DNA of 64,000 nucleotides from DASSKK01 sp035690495 (GTDB lineage Bacteria; Actinomycetota; Actinomycetes; Propionibacteriales; Nocardioidaceae). The stretch is from assembly GCA_035690495.1 (NCBI GenBank), contig DASSKK010000061.1, positions 16,617 to 80,616 on the forward strand. Reading direction: 5' to 3'. The translations under genes were made by a program, and so were the position numbers. The stretch's first letter is position 1. Each line of letters begins with the position of its first letter. Below are positions 50,209 to 59,714 of this stretch, one piece after another. Under the pieces are notes generated by a model. The model was not told where the DNA came from. It was given only the letters and a program-made list of their open reading frames with translations, and searched no databases.

Positions 50209-51342
50209 TCAGCTCGCGTCGGCGAGCTCTGACACGACAGAGTCCAGAGGCGCACTGTCCATGTCGTGCGCCGCGGCCACCGGAGCGGAGCAGAGGGTGC
50301 CGGCGTACGTGTTCAACCCGAGCGCCAGGCAGTGATCGTCGCGCAGCGCCTGCTGCCAGCCCTTGTCCGCCAGGGCGACGGTGAACGGCAACGTTGCGTT
50401 GGTCAGCGCGTACGTCGAGGTGTGCGGCACGGCGCCGGGCATGTTGGCCACGCAGTAGAACACCGACTCGTGCACCGTGAAGGTCGGGTCGGCGTGCGTG
50501 GTGGGCCGAGTGTCCTCGAAGCAGCCGCCCTGGTCCACGGCGATGTCGACCAGCACCGAGCCCGGCTTCATCCGCGAGACCAGCTCGTTGCTGACCAGCT
50601 TGGGAGCCTTGGCGCCGGGGATCAGCACCGCGCCGATGACCAGGTCGGCCTCCATCACCTGCTGCTGGATCGCGAGCTTGGACGAGGCGAGGCCGTGCAC
50701 CCGGTTGTTGTAGCGCCAGAACGACATCCGCAGCTTGTCCAGGTCGGTGTCCAGCAGCGTGACGTCCGCGCCCATCCCCAGCGCGATGTTGGCGGCGTTC
50801 TGGCCGGCCACCCCCGCCCCGATCACCACCACCTTGGCATTAGCCACACCGCCCACTCCCCCCATGAGCACGCCCCGGCCGCCCTGGGCGCGCATCAGAC
50901 AGTGCGCACCCACCTGCGGGGCCAGGCAGCCGGCCACCTCCGACATCGGGTAGAGCAGGGGCAGCGAGCCCGACGGGAGCTGCACCGTCTCGTAGGCGAT
51001 GGCGGTGATCTTGCGGGCCAGCAGCTCCTCGGTCAGCTTGCGGTCGGCGGCCAGGTGCAGGTAGGTGAACAGCGTCTGGCCCTCCCGCATCCGGCCGTAC
51101 TCCTCGGCAACCGGCTCCTTGACCTTGAGCACCATCTCGGCGGTGCCCCACACGTCGTCGGCCACGTCGAGCATGGTGGCTCCCGCCGTGGCGTACTCCT
51201 CGTCGGGGATCAGCGACCCCGCCCCCGCGCCCTTCTCGACGTACACCTGATGCCCGCGCTCGGTGAGCTCGTGCACCCCCACCGGCGTCAGCGCCACCCG
51301 GTACTCGTTGTTCTTGACTTCCTTCGGAACGCCGACCTTCAT
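50209..51342 (-). CDS. ald: Alanine dehydrogenase
   Basis: A 377-residue NAD-dependent L-alanine dehydrogenase that interconverts alanine with pyruvate and ammonia. It begins MKVGVPKEVKNNEYRVALTP. Substrate residues are Lys in VLKVKEPV and His in LFTYLHLAAD. The NAD-binding core is VVVIGAGVAGQNAANIALGMGADV. The frame is open upstream through the NUDIX gene, but the ATG at 51342 begins the conserved sequence and has GGGAGAAG before it. In mycobacteria ald lies elsewhere, so its place between NUDIX and xerD is a lineage difference. Confidence 0.96.
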   Translation of the reverse strand: MKVGVPKEVKNNEYRVALTPVGVHELTERGHQVYVEKGAGAGSLIPDEEYATAGATMLDVADDVWGTAEMVLKVKEPVAEEYGRMREGQTLFTYLHLAADRKLTEELLARKITAIAYETVQLPSGSLPLLYPMSEVAGCLAPQVGAHCLMRAQGGRGVLMGGVGGVANAKVVVIGAGVAGQNAANIALGMGADVTLLDTDLDKLRMSFWRYNNRVHGLASSKLAIQQQVMEADLVIGAVLIPGAKAPKLVSNELVSRMKPGSVLVDIAVDQGGCFEDTRPTTHADPTFTVHESVFYCVANMPGAVPHTSTYALTNATLPFTVALADKGWQQALRDDHCLALGLNTYAGTLCSAPVAAAHDMDSAPLDSVVSELADAS

Positions 51343-51376
51343 CGGGTGCTTCTCCCTCTCCAGACCGTGTCGCGGC

Positions 51377-51982
51377 TCACCGACCGGCGTCGGGGCGACT
51401 GCGGTGAGTGTATGCGTAGCACAGCACGGCCTGCACGACCGGACCGTCCTGCACCCGGCCGTCCAGGACCGCCTCGAGCAGGTCCGCCAGCGGTACCCAT
51501 CCGCCGTCCATGTCGAGCTCCTCGTGCTCCGGCGCGAACCCGCCCCGGTCGGTGGCCGACAACCCCGTGGCCAGGTAGAACACCTGCTGCTCGTCGCTGA
51601 TCCCCGGCGAGGGGTACGTCGTGAGCAGGTGCGTCCAGGAGACGGCCTCCAGCTGCGCCTCCTCGCGGAGCTCCCGCCGCGCCGCTTCCAAGGGGTCCTC
51701 GGCGGCGGGCCCGTCGAGCAGGCCGGCGGGCAGCTCAACGAAGCGCCGGCCGGTGACGTGACGGTACTGCCGCAGGCAGAACACCCGCTCCTGCTCGTCG
51801 ACCGCGAGCACGATCACCGCTCCCGGATGCTCCAGGACCAGCCGCGACATCGTCGTGCCCGTCGGGTCCACGACCTCGTCGCGGCGAAGGGCTACCACCC
51901 AGTGGTCGCGATGCAGATCGACGCTCGACCGCACCGGCCACGACTCGGGCTCGTCGCGCAGCGGCGGGTCCGCCGGGCTCAC
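51377..51982 (-). CDS. NUDIX hydrolase (ADP-ribose pyrophosphatase type)
   Basis: A 201-residue NUDIX protein. The NUDIX box has DPLEAARRELREEAQL (the usual Gly after REEx is Gln here). The sequence VLAVDEQERVFCLRQYRHVTGRRFVELPAGLLDG is typical of ADP-ribose diphosphatases. It would hydrolyse ADP-ribose or a similar nucleoside diphosphate. The GTG start overlaps the pyrG stop by four bases. Position matches Rv1700. Confidence 0.9.
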   Translation of the reverse strand: MSPADPPLRDEPESWPVRSSVDLHRDHWVVALRRDEVVDPTGTTMSRLVLEHPGAVIVLAVDEQERVFCLRQYRHVTGRRFVELPAGLLDGPAAEDPLEAARRELREEAQLEAVSWTHLLTTYPSPGISDEQQVFYLATGLSATDRGGFAPEHEELDMDGGWVPLADLLEAVLDGRVQDGPVVQAVLCYAYTHRSRPDAGR

Positions 51983-53664
51983 GGAACCCTGCGCAGACCG
52001 GACTCGTCGATCTCCAGGCGCTGCTCGCGCTGGCGGGCGAGGGCGGCGCCGACCAGCCCGGCGAACAACGGATGCGGCCGGGTGGGCCGCGACTTCAGCT
52101 CGGGGTGGGCCTGGGTGGACACGTAGTAGGGGTGCACGTCGCGGGGCAGCTCGACGAACTCCACGAGCGTGCCGTCCGGGGAGGTGCCGGAGAACACCAG
52201 CCCGGCCCGCTCGAGCTGGTCGCGGTAGCGGTTGTTGACCTCGTAGCGGTGCCTGTGCCGCTCCTCGACCTTCGACTCGCCGTACAGCTCCCGGGCCAGG
52301 GTGCCCTCGGCGAGCTCGGCGGGATAGCTGCCCAGCCGCATCGTGCCGCCCATGTCCCCTGCACCCGCGACGATCTCGAGCTGCTCGGCCATCGTCGCGA
52401 TCACCGGTTCGGTGCACGACTCGTGGAACTCCGTGGAGTCCGCATCCGGCAGTTCGGCCTGGTTGCGGGCGAACTCGATGACCATGCACTGCAGGCCGAG
52501 GCAGAGCCCGAGTGCCGGGATGCCGTGGGTCCGGGCGTAGTGCAAGGCCCCGACCTTGCCCTCGATGCCACGGATGCCGAACCCGCCCGGGACGCAGACC
52601 GCGTCCACGTCCGCGAGATGGCGCGCGGCACCCTCCCGGGTCTGGCAGTCGTCGGAGGGCACCCAGCGCACGTTCACCTTGGTGGCATGGGCGAACCCGC
52701 CGGCCCGCAGCGCCTCGACCACCGACAGGTAGGCGTCCGGGAGGTCGATGTACTTGCCGACCAGTGCGACAGTCACCTCCTCGGCCGGGTGGTGCACCCG
52801 GCGCAGCAGCTCGTCCCACTCGGTCCAGTCCACGTCGCGGAAGGGCAGGTTCAGCCGGCGTACGACGTACGCGTCTAGTCCCTCGGTGTGCAGCACCTTG
52901 GGGATGTCGTAGATCGACGGCGCGTCCGAGGCGTTGACGACCGCCTCGTCGTCCACGTCGCACATCAGCGAGATCTTGCGCTTCACCGAGTCCGGGATGG
53001 GACGGTCGGAACGGCACACGATCGCGTCCGGCTGGATGCCGATGGAGCGCAGCGCGGCCACCGAGTGCTGGGTCGGCTTGGTCTTCAGCTCGCCGGAGGG
53101 CCCGATGTAGGGCACCAGGGAGACGTGCAGGAAGAAGCAGTTCTCCCGGCCCACGTCGTGGCGGACCTGCCGCGCCGCCTCCAGGAACGGCAGCGACTCG
53201 ATGTCCCCGACGGTGCCGCCGATCTCGGTGATCACCACGTCGACCGCGGCGTCCTCGCCGCCCATGGCTCGGACGCGAGCCTTGATCTCATTGGTGATGT
53301 GCGGGATCACCTGCACGGTGTCGCCGAGATAGTCGCCGCGCCGTTCCTTGGCGATGACCTCGGAGTACACCTGTCCGGTCGTGACGTTCGCGATGCCGGA
53401 CAGGTCGGTGTCCAAGAACCGTTCGTAGTGCCCGATGTCGAGATCGGTCTCGGCTCCGTCGTTGGTGACGAACACCTCGCCGTGCTGGAAGGGGTTCATG
53501 GTGCCCGGGTCGACGTTGAGGTAGGGATCCAGCTTCTGCATGGTGACCCGCAGTCCGCGGGACTTCAGCAGGCTCCCGAGGGACGAGGCGGTGAGCCCCT
53601 TGCCGAGGGAGGAGGCGACTCCTCCGGTGACGAACACATGCTTGGTCGGCTGCGATGCGGCCAA
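51979..53664 (-). CDS. pyrG: CTP synthase
   Basis: A 561-residue glutamine-hydrolysing CTP synthase that aminates UTP. The N-terminal synthetase domain starts KHVFVTGGVASSLGKGL. The C-terminal amidotransferase domain has the nucleophile Cys in LGLCLGLQCMVIEFARN and the His/Glu pair in QAHPELKSRP. Full length. ATG start; it opens a four-base overlap with the NUDIX gene. Confidence 0.97.
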   Translation of the reverse strand: MAASQPTKHVFVTGGVASSLGKGLTASSLGSLLKSRGLRVTMQKLDPYLNVDPGTMNPFQHGEVFVTNDGAETDLDIGHYERFLDTDLSGIANVTTGQVYSEVIAKERRGDYLGDTVQVIPHITNEIKARVRAMGGEDAAVDVVITEIGGTVGDIESLPFLEAARQVRHDVGRENCFFLHVSLVPYIGPSGELKTKPTQHSVAALRSIGIQPDAIVCRSDRPIPDSVKRKISLMCDVDDEAVVNASDAPSIYDIPKVLHTEGLDAYVVRRLNLPFRDVDWTEWDELLRRVHHPAEEVTVALVGKYIDLPDAYLSVVEALRAGGFAHATKVNVRWVPSDDCQTREGAARHLADVDAVCVPGGFGIRGIEGKVGALHYARTHGIPALGLCLGLQCMVIEFARNQAELPDADSTEFHESCTEPVIATMAEQLEIVAGAGDMGGTMRLGSYPAELAEGTLARELYGESKVEERHRHRYEVNNRYRDQLERAGLVFSGTSPDGTLVEFVELPRDVHPYYVSTQAHPELKSRPTRPHPLFAGLVGAALARQREQRLEIDESGLRRVP

Positions 53665-53729
53665 GTGAACTCCCGTGGCTGTCGTCGATTTGCGAGGTCC
53701 TGCTCAACCCTCCACGGGGTTCGAGCCTA

Positions 53730-54683
53730 TCATTCTCCGCCGGTGGCGGCCCCCGGCATCGCACCGTCCGCCGCGTCGACCGCCCCGTAGTGACCGGTCT
53801 TGCCCTCGGCCTGTTCCGCGAGCGCCATGATCGTCACGACCTGGCCGGCCGTGCGGTGCAGCGAGTCGACGGTGGAGACCACCCGGGCGGCGGCGACGCT
53901 CTGGCGCACCGCCTTGACGGCACCGTCGCCGCGAGCGGCGGCGACCGGCCCGGCCACCACCACGCCGGCGGTGTCGGCGTCGACTGCTTGCGCGAGCGTG
54001 GTCACGATGGTGGCGCGTCCGCGCTGCTGCTGCTTGTCGTTCGACCCGGGGCCGGCCACGAACAAGATCAGGTCACCGCGCCGGTGCAGGTCGCCCTCGG
54101 CGGACATCAGGTTGGCGGTGCTCAGCCCGGCCAGGATCCCCTGGGCCGTCGAGTCGACGGCTGCGCCGCCGGCGTGGTCGGTGCCGATCGCGCGAGCAAT
54201 CAGGCTGCCCATCCGCTCGTAGGCGCTCGCCGAGGAGGGGATGCTGACGCCGGAGGCGCCGTCCTCGAGCTGGCTGCCGAGCTCGCCGACGAGCTGCTTG
54301 TTGGCGACGTCGACCATCCCGGTGCCCACCTGGAGGGTTCCTCCGACGGTGCCCCCCGCGGTGCTGACCATCTGGTCCAGCGAGGTCACGTCGGACTGGC
54401 TGGCGGTCGGCAGCACCACCATGTCCACCACGTGGCCGGACAGGGTGTGGGCCAGCAGCTTGGGAGCCACGGTGGCCGCGAACGAGTCGGTGAACGCATG
54501 TCCGCCCTGCAGCTCGTTGATCTGGCGCTGGAGCTGCTTCTTGACGGTGCGGTCGTGGTGCACCTGCCTGACCAGCGTGTTGTCGACGGTGCCCTTCAAG
54601 GGCCCGCCGCCGAGCGCGACGCCGACCGCCAGAGCCAGGAAGACCGAGACGATCGAGACGATGTGGTAACGAAAAGAGATCAC
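53730..54683 (-). CDS. mctB: Copper transporter MctB / SteB family membrane protein
   Basis: A 317-residue protein with one N-terminal transmembrane helix (VISFRYHIVSIVSVFLALAVGVALGGG), a coiled coil (DRTVKKQLQRQINELQGG) and a C-terminal domain of the MctB (Rv1698) family. In M. tuberculosis it was described as an outer-membrane copper channel; the corynebacterial homologue SteB works with SteA in cell separation. Its pairing with the SteA gene here fits the second role. The GTG start overlaps steA by four bases. Confidence 0.88.
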   Translation of the reverse strand: MISFRYHIVSIVSVFLALAVGVALGGGPLKGTVDNTLVRQVHHDRTVKKQLQRQINELQGGHAFTDSFAATVAPKLLAHTLSGHVVDMVVLPTASQSDVTSLDQMVSTAGGTVGGTLQVGTGMVDVANKQLVGELGSQLEDGASGVSIPSSASAYERMGSLIARAIGTDHAGGAAVDSTAQGILAGLSTANLMSAEGDLHRRGDLILFVAGPGSNDKQQQRGRATIVTTLAQAVDADTAGVVVAGPVAAARGDGAVKAVRQSVAAARVVSTVDSLHRTAGQVVTIMALAEQAEGKTGHYGAVDAADGAMPGAATGGE

Positions 54684-55876
54684 GTGAAGAGTCCTTGGAT
54701 CCATGCGGCGATCGATTCCCACCATTGCTGCCCCACCGGCGTCGATGCGACCGCCACCGCCACGGCGACGAGTCCGACCAGCAGCACCAGCAGCAGCTGC
54801 CAGGTCCGGACCCGTCCGGCGTACAGCTCGGGGACCCCCTTCGCGTCGACGAGCCTGGGTCCGACCCGCAGCTGGGTCAAGAACGTGCTGGCGAGCCCGG
54901 CGTGCTGCCGGTCCAGGAACTCATCGAGGGTGCGATGCGCACCTGCGCTGATGATCAGCGAGGCTCCCGCCGAGTCTGCGATCAGCAGGGCCACGTCGCC
55001 GGTCTCACCGGAGGCCGGCAGCTGGTGCGCTCGGACGCCGAGCCGGTCGAGGCGGTCCGAGCCGACGGCGCGCCCGGTCCGGTCGGTGTGCAGCACCACT
55101 TCTCGGGCAGCGCGCAGCGTCTTGTCCGAGACACCCTGCCCCCCGCCGGCCGACGACTTCGACAAGGCCAGGCCGGCTTCGCCGACCACCACGATGTCGG
55201 GCCGGTGACCCGCAGCCGACAACGCATCGGCCCCGGCGTCCACGCCGACGAGGACGGGGCGTTGCTCGCGGATGAACCGACGCAGCCGGCGCAGGTCCTC
55301 GCGATAGTCGTAGGCGCGGGCCACCACGACGACGGGGCGACCCTCGAGTCGGGTCCTCAGCTCGGGAACGCCCTGACCGTGCAGCAGCAGCTCCTGCTCG
55401 CGGCGCAGGAACTCCGTGGTGTTGTGGGCCAGGCTCTGCAGCTGGGTGGCCAGTCCCGCACGGGACTGCTCCATCAGCGCCGCGACCTCGTCGACGCCGA
55501 GCGGGCGTCCGGTGGCGATCGTGCGGTCACCAGCGAGGAGCGCATCGCCGTCGATGCGCACCGTGGCGCCGTCCCGCACGGCGCCGAACACCTCGGCACC
55601 GACGTTGTCCAGCAGCAGCACCCCGGACCTGGCGAGCAGCTCCGGGCCTAGGTTGGCGTAGCGGCCCGAGATGAACGGCGCGGCGTTGACCACCGCGGCC
55701 ACCCCGTGGTCGAGAAGGGCCTCTGCCGTGGCCCGGTCCATGTCCAGGTGGTCGACCACCGCGATCTCCCCCGGACGCAGCCGCCGCACCAGGAGCTTGG
55801 TACGTCGGTCCAGACGGACCGTCCCGGTGACGCCGGGCGGGGCGTGCACGGGGCGTTGACGGGAGGGGAATCTCAT
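54680..55876 (-). CDS. steA: SteA-like division-associated membrane protein
   Basis: A 398-residue protein of the Rv1697 family. The cytoplasmic part has a thiamine-pyrophosphokinase-like fold (VLVGVDAGADALSAAGHRPDIVVVGEAGLA). One C-terminal transmembrane helix follows (TWQLLLVLLVGLVAVAVAVAST). In Corynebacterium SteA is a component of the RipC-FtsEX cell-separation pathway. The ATG at 55876 starts the conserved MRFPSRQRP; the frame extends further upstream without matching the family. It is 81 bases behind recN. Confidence 0.88.
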   Translation of the reverse strand: MRFPSRQRPVHAPPGVTGTVRLDRRTKLLVRRLRPGEIAVVDHLDMDRATAEALLDHGVAAVVNAAPFISGRYANLGPELLARSGVLLLDNVGAEVFGAVRDGATVRIDGDALLAGDRTIATGRPLGVDEVAALMEQSRAGLATQLQSLAHNTTEFLRREQELLLHGQGVPELRTRLEGRPVVVVARAYDYREDLRRLRRFIREQRPVLVGVDAGADALSAAGHRPDIVVVGEAGLALSKSSAGGGQGVSDKTLRAAREVVLHTDRTGRAVGSDRLDRLGVRAHQLPASGETGDVALLIADSAGASLIISAGAHRTLDEFLDRQHAGLASTFLTQLRVGPRLVDAKGVPELYAGRVRTWQLLLVLLVGLVAVAVAVASTPVGQQWWESIAAWIQGLFT

Positions 55877-55957
55877 GGCGCCGCCATCCTGCCACGCGGA
55901 TCCGCTGCTTCTCCGCACCCGCCCGGGCGTGTGGCAAGCGCTGGGCGGCGTCGCTGG

Positions 55958-57703
55958 TCAGTCGGCCCGGGACTGCTGTGCCGCGGCAAGCAGCTCCTCG
56001 GCGTGGGCGCGGGCGGTCTCGGAGTCCTCCAGCCCGGCCAGCATCCGCGAGAGCTCGCGCACCCGGGCCTCTCCGTCGGCCACGCTGACCCCCGACGTGG
56101 TCACCGAGCCGTCGCCGCTCTTGACCACCACGACATGGTGGTCCGCGAACGCCGCGACCTGCGGCAGATGGGTCACCACCAGGACCTGGGCGTGCCTGGC
56201 CAGCTGCGCGAGCCGGCGCCCCACCTCGACGGCTGCCTTCCCGCCCACTCCTGCGTCGACCTCGTCGAAGACGAAGGTGGGGACGGGACGCGTCTCGGCC
56301 AATGAGACCTCCAGAGCGAGCATCACCCGGGACAGCTCGCCCCCCGAGGCGCTCTTGGCGAGCGGGCGAAGCTCGGTCCCGCGGTTGGCGCTCAGCGTGA
56401 ACTCGACCTCGTCGACCCCGGACGCGGTGAAGCGGACCCGCTCCCCGTCGAGCTCGAGGCCGTCCTCGTCGGGAACACGGCTCACCACCACGCGTAGGAC
56501 CGCGTGCGGCATCGCCAGCGACGACAGCTCCCCGAGCACGGCGCGGCCGAGCCGGTCTGCTGCCTTCGCGCGCTCGGCCGACAGGGATGCGGCCAGGCCG
56601 GCCAACTGTGAGCGGAGGGCGGTGCGCCGGTCGGTGAGCTCGGCGACTCGTTCGTCGGTTCCGTCGATCTGCAGCAGCCGTTGTCCTGCGTCGCGGGCCC
56701 ACGCCAGCACGTCGTCGACGGTCTCGGCGTACTTCCTGGTGAGCGCCAGCAGTGCGGCGCGACGCTCGGAGACCGCGGCCAGGCGCGCCGGGTCGCTGTC
56801 GACACCGGAGGCGTACGACGCGACGTCGGCGGCGACGTCGGAGAGCAGGTAGCTGATCTCGGCGACCCGGTCGGCCAGCTCCCCCGCGCGCGCGTCGTGC
56901 TCGCGCACCCCGTCCAGCTGGGCTCGTGCTGCCGCGACGAGCGCGAGAGCGTCGGCGCCGCCTTCTCCGCCATTGAGCGACGAGAGCGCCTCCCGAGCGA
57001 GAACGGCCGCGCCCCTCAGGGTGTCGGCGTTGCCCAGCCTGGTCTCCTCCTCGGCCAGGGCGGTCTCCTCCCCCGGCTGCGGGTCGACGGTCTCCACCTC
57101 GGCGAGACCGAACCGGAGCAGATCGGCTTCGCGGGCCCGCTCCCGTGTGTGGGCGACCACGTCGGCGAGCTCCGCCTCCGTCGAACGCAGCGCCTGGTAG
57201 GCCGCGGCGTAGTCCTCGGCCAGCCGCGCCAGCTTCGCACCTGCGAAACGGTCCAGCGCCTCCCGTTGCGCGGACGGGCGCAGCAGCCGGTGCTGGTCCG
57301 ACTGGCCGTGCATCGCCACGAGCGGGTCGGACAGCTCGGCCAGCACCCCCACCGGGACGCTCGTGCCTCCGGCGAAGGCGCGAGAGCGACCCTCCGCGGA
57401 CACCTGCCTGGCAAGCACCAGTCGGCCGTCGTCGCAATCGCCACCGGCCTGTTCCAGCCGGTCCAGCGCGGTGGCTCCCGGTCCGTCTGCGTCGAGGTGC
57501 ACCAGTCCCTCGACGCGCGCTCGGTCGGCGCCGGCCCGCACCGTCCCGGAGTCGGCCCGGCCGCCCAGCAGCAGGCCGAGCGCGGAGACCACCATGGTCT
57601 TGCCGGCGCCGGTCTCCCCCGTGATGACGGTCAGCCCGGGCCCGAGCTCGAGGACGGCTTCCTCGATCACGCCCAGGGACCTGATCCGCAGCTCCTCAAG
57701 CAT
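55958..57703 (-). CDS. recN: DNA repair protein RecN
   Basis: A 581-residue SMC-like protein that acts early in double-strand-break repair. Walker A is GETGAGKT near residue 34; the coiled-coil arms flank residues about 160-370; the C-terminal head has the signature ASGGELSRVMLALEV and Walker B with VFDEVDAGVGG. It overlaps nadK by eight bases. Equivalent to Rv1696. Confidence 0.96.
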   Translation of the reverse strand: MLEELRIRSLGVIEEAVLELGPGLTVITGETGAGKTMVVSALGLLLGGRADSGTVRAGADRARVEGLVHLDADGPGATALDRLEQAGGDCDDGRLVLARQVSAEGRSRAFAGGTSVPVGVLAELSDPLVAMHGQSDQHRLLRPSAQREALDRFAGAKLARLAEDYAAAYQALRSTEAELADVVAHTRERAREADLLRFGLAEVETVDPQPGEETALAEEETRLGNADTLRGAAVLAREALSSLNGGEGGADALALVAAARAQLDGVREHDARAGELADRVAEISYLLSDVAADVASYASGVDSDPARLAAVSERRAALLALTRKYAETVDDVLAWARDAGQRLLQIDGTDERVAELTDRRTALRSQLAGLAASLSAERAKAADRLGRAVLGELSSLAMPHAVLRVVVSRVPDEDGLELDGERVRFTASGVDEVEFTLSANRGTELRPLAKSASGGELSRVMLALEVSLAETRPVPTFVFDEVDAGVGGKAAVEVGRRLAQLARHAQVLVVTHLPQVAAFADHHVVVVKSGDGSVTTSGVSVADGEARVRELSRMLAGLEDSETARAHAEELLAAAQQSRAD

Positions 57704-58643
57704 CCGCCGTCCCCTCGCCTGCCCGTCGGTGGCGACGTTCTCCGGCCCCGCGCCAGCCGCTGACGGGCAGGTCGAACTTGGCCACCAGCCGGTCGGTGAA
57801 CGGAGCCCGGTGCAGCCTCACCAGCCGGACGGGGGTGCTGCCGCGGCGCACCTCGATGCGGGCCCCCGGCGGTAGCTCGACGGTGCGCCGTCCGTCGCAC
57901 CACAGCACCCCGGCCCCCTCGGTGCGGGCGATCACCTCGACTGCCAGCACGGAGTCCGGGGAGACCACCATCGGCCGGGCGAACAGGGCGTGCGCGCTGA
58001 TCGGCACCATCAGCAGCGCCTCCACCTCGGGCCAGACGATCGGGCCACCGGCACTGAAGTTGTACGCCGTCGAGCCGGTCGGGGTCGCGCACACCACGCC
58101 GTCGCAACCCCATCGCGACAGTGGTCGCCCGTCCACCTCGACGACCACTTCCAGCATCCGTTCCCGGGCGGCCTTCTCGACACTGGCCTCGTTGAGCGCC
58201 CAGGTCTGCGCCACCCGCTCCTTGTCGCGGTAGACCGAGACGTCGAGCGTGAGCCGCTCCTCCCAGGAGTAGTGCCGCTGCACGATCGCGTCCAGCGTGA
58301 ACGCGACGTCGTCGTGCTCGGCCTCGGCCAGGAAGCCGACGTGGCCCAGGTTGACGCCGAGCAGCGGGGTCCCGGTGTCGCGGGTCAGCTCGGCGGCCCG
58401 GAGCAGCGTGCCGTCCCCGCCGATGACGACCGCCAGCTCGCAGTCACGCGAGGACTCCGGTCCCGCGGCGACCGTGACGACGGGAACGTCCAGTGCCAGG
58501 TCGGCGGCCTCGTCCTCGAGGAGCCGGACCTGCACGTCGTGCTTGTGCAGACCGCGGCAGAACTCGCCGGCCACCTCCCGAGCGCCCGGCCGGCCCGTGT
58601 GCGCGACCACAAGCACGGCGCGCGAGGAGTCGGAGGAACTCAC
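57696..58643 (-). CDS. nadK: NAD kinase
   Basis: A 315-residue ATP/polyphosphate NAD kinase, making NADP. The catalytic GGDGT motif is in VIGGDGTLLRAAEL, followed by LLGVNLGHVGFLAE. The glycine-rich GVVCATPTGSTAYNFSAGGP block binds NAD. The GTG start overlaps the tlyA stop by four bases. Equivalent to Rv1695. Confidence 0.96.
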   Translation of the reverse strand: MSSSDSSRAVLVVAHTGRPGAREVAGEFCRGLHKHDVQVRLLEDEAADLALDVPVVTVAAGPESSRDCELAVVIGGDGTLLRAAELTRDTGTPLLGVNLGHVGFLAEAEHDDVAFTLDAIVQRHYSWEERLTLDVSVYRDKERVAQTWALNEASVEKAARERMLEVVVEVDGRPLSRWGCDGVVCATPTGSTAYNFSAGGPIVWPEVEALLMVPISAHALFARPMVVSPDSVLAVEVIARTEGAGVLWCDGRRTVELPPGARIEVRRGSTPVRLVRLHRAPFTDRLVAKFDLPVSGWRGAGERRHRRAGEGTADA

Positions 58644-59485
58644 CGGCCCACCTTCTCATCCGGCGCCCCCGGAGCGGGGGCCGCGCGCACTTCTCGCGCG
58701 ATGCGTCCCGCATCGAGGGAACGCGGGCCGCGCCGCAGCCAGACGAAGAACTCCAGGTTTCCCGAGGGGCCCGGCAGCGGGCTCACCGCCAGTGCACGGG
58801 CTCCCCAGCCGCGCTCGTCCGCCGCCGAGCAGATCGTCTCGACCGCCTCGGCGTGCAGACCCGGATCGCGCACCACGCCCCCCTTGCCGACCCGCTGCTT
58901 GCCTACCTCGAATTGCGGCTTGACCATCAGCACCAGGTCCCCGGCTCCCGCCGTGACCGCGACGAGCGGGTCCAACACCTTGGTGAGGGAGATGAACGAG
59001 AGGTCGCCGACCACCAGGTCGACTGGGGGCGCGATGTCGCTCGCGGTGAGACGGCGGATGTTGGTCCGGTCGCGGACCTCGACGCGCGGGTCCTGCCGGA
59101 GCGGCCAGGCGAGTTGGCCGTAGCCGACGTCCACGGCAACCACGGACGCCGCGCCGTGCCGCAGCAGCACGTCCGTGAACCCTCCGGTCGACGCCCCTGC
59201 GTCCAGGCACCGGCGTCCGGACACGCGCAGGCCCAGAGGAACGAACGACCGCAGTGCGCCGGCCAGCTTGTGCCCTCCACGGGAGACGTACTCCGGCTCC
59301 CCGGGGCGGTCGGGGTCCGGCGCTACCAGCAACGCGACATCGGTCCCGACGCCGGTTGCGGGCTTGGTGGCCACCACACCGGAGATCCGCACCCGGCCGG
59401 CGGCGACGAGGTCCGCGGCGTGGTCCCGGGACCGGGCCAGCCCGCGGCGGACCAGCTCGGCGTCCAGACGCTGGCGCCGCGTCAC
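58640..59485 (-). CDS. tlyA: 16S/23S rRNA 2'-O-methyltransferase TlyA
   Basis: A 281-residue protein with an N-terminal S4 domain (RLDAELVRRGLARSRDHAADLVAAGRVRISG) and an FtsJ-type methyltransferase domain (YVSRGGHKLAGAL, CLDAGASTGGFTDVLL). In mycobacteria it methylates C1409 of 16S and C1920 of 23S rRNA; its loss gives resistance to capreomycin and viomycin. GTG start, coupled to nadK. Equivalent to Rv1694. Confidence 0.95.
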   Translation of the reverse strand: MTRRQRLDAELVRRGLARSRDHAADLVAAGRVRISGVVATKPATGVGTDVALLVAPDPDRPGEPEYVSRGGHKLAGALRSFVPLGLRVSGRRCLDAGASTGGFTDVLLRHGAASVVAVDVGYGQLAWPLRQDPRVEVRDRTNIRRLTASDIAPPVDLVVGDLSFISLTKVLDPLVAVTAGAGDLVLMVKPQFEVGKQRVGKGGVVRDPGLHAEAVETICSAADERGWGARALAVSPLPGPSGNLEFFVWLRRGPRSLDAGRIAREVRAAPAPGAPDEKVGR

Positions 59486-59497
59486 CGTGCCCGCCGG

Positions 59498-59710
59498 CTA
59501 CGCGTCGGCGTCGCCGACGTCGGCCAGCGCGCTGCGCAGCCGCGCGTGGGCGGACTCGAGGACGGCGACGTGCTCCTCGACAGACAGCGTGTCGAGCACG
59601 TCGAGACCGGCCACCGCCTCGTCGACGGCCGGGACCCCCGTGGGGGCGAGGGCACTCGTGTCGGTGCCGGTCGAGTCGGGAAGCGGGACCTCTGCGGCGA
59701 AATCACTCAC
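59498..59710 (-). CDS. Conserved small hypothetical protein before tlyA
   Basis: A 70-residue acidic protein (SDFAAEVPLPDSTGTDTSALAPTGVPAVDEAVAGLDVLDTLSVEEHVAVLESAHARLRSALADV, given here only as a description of its composition in parts: Ser/Asp/Thr-rich first half, then a helix with LSVEEHVAVLESAHARLR). It matches the small gene at this place in other actinobacteria (Rv1693). Function is unknown. It lies 12 bases before tlyA and 4 bases behind the HAD gene. Confidence 0.75.
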   Translation of the reverse strand: MSDFAAEVPLPDSTGTDTSALAPTGVPAVDEAVAGLDVLDTLSVEEHVAVLESAHARLRSALADVGDADA

Positions 59711-59714
59711 GGCT

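Noticed and set aside
53695..53735. A GCTCAACC word between pyrG and mctB, checked as another copy of the repeat in gcvP and scpB
   Set aside because: The match stops at the 8-base word; the flanking bases and the 21-base period are absent.
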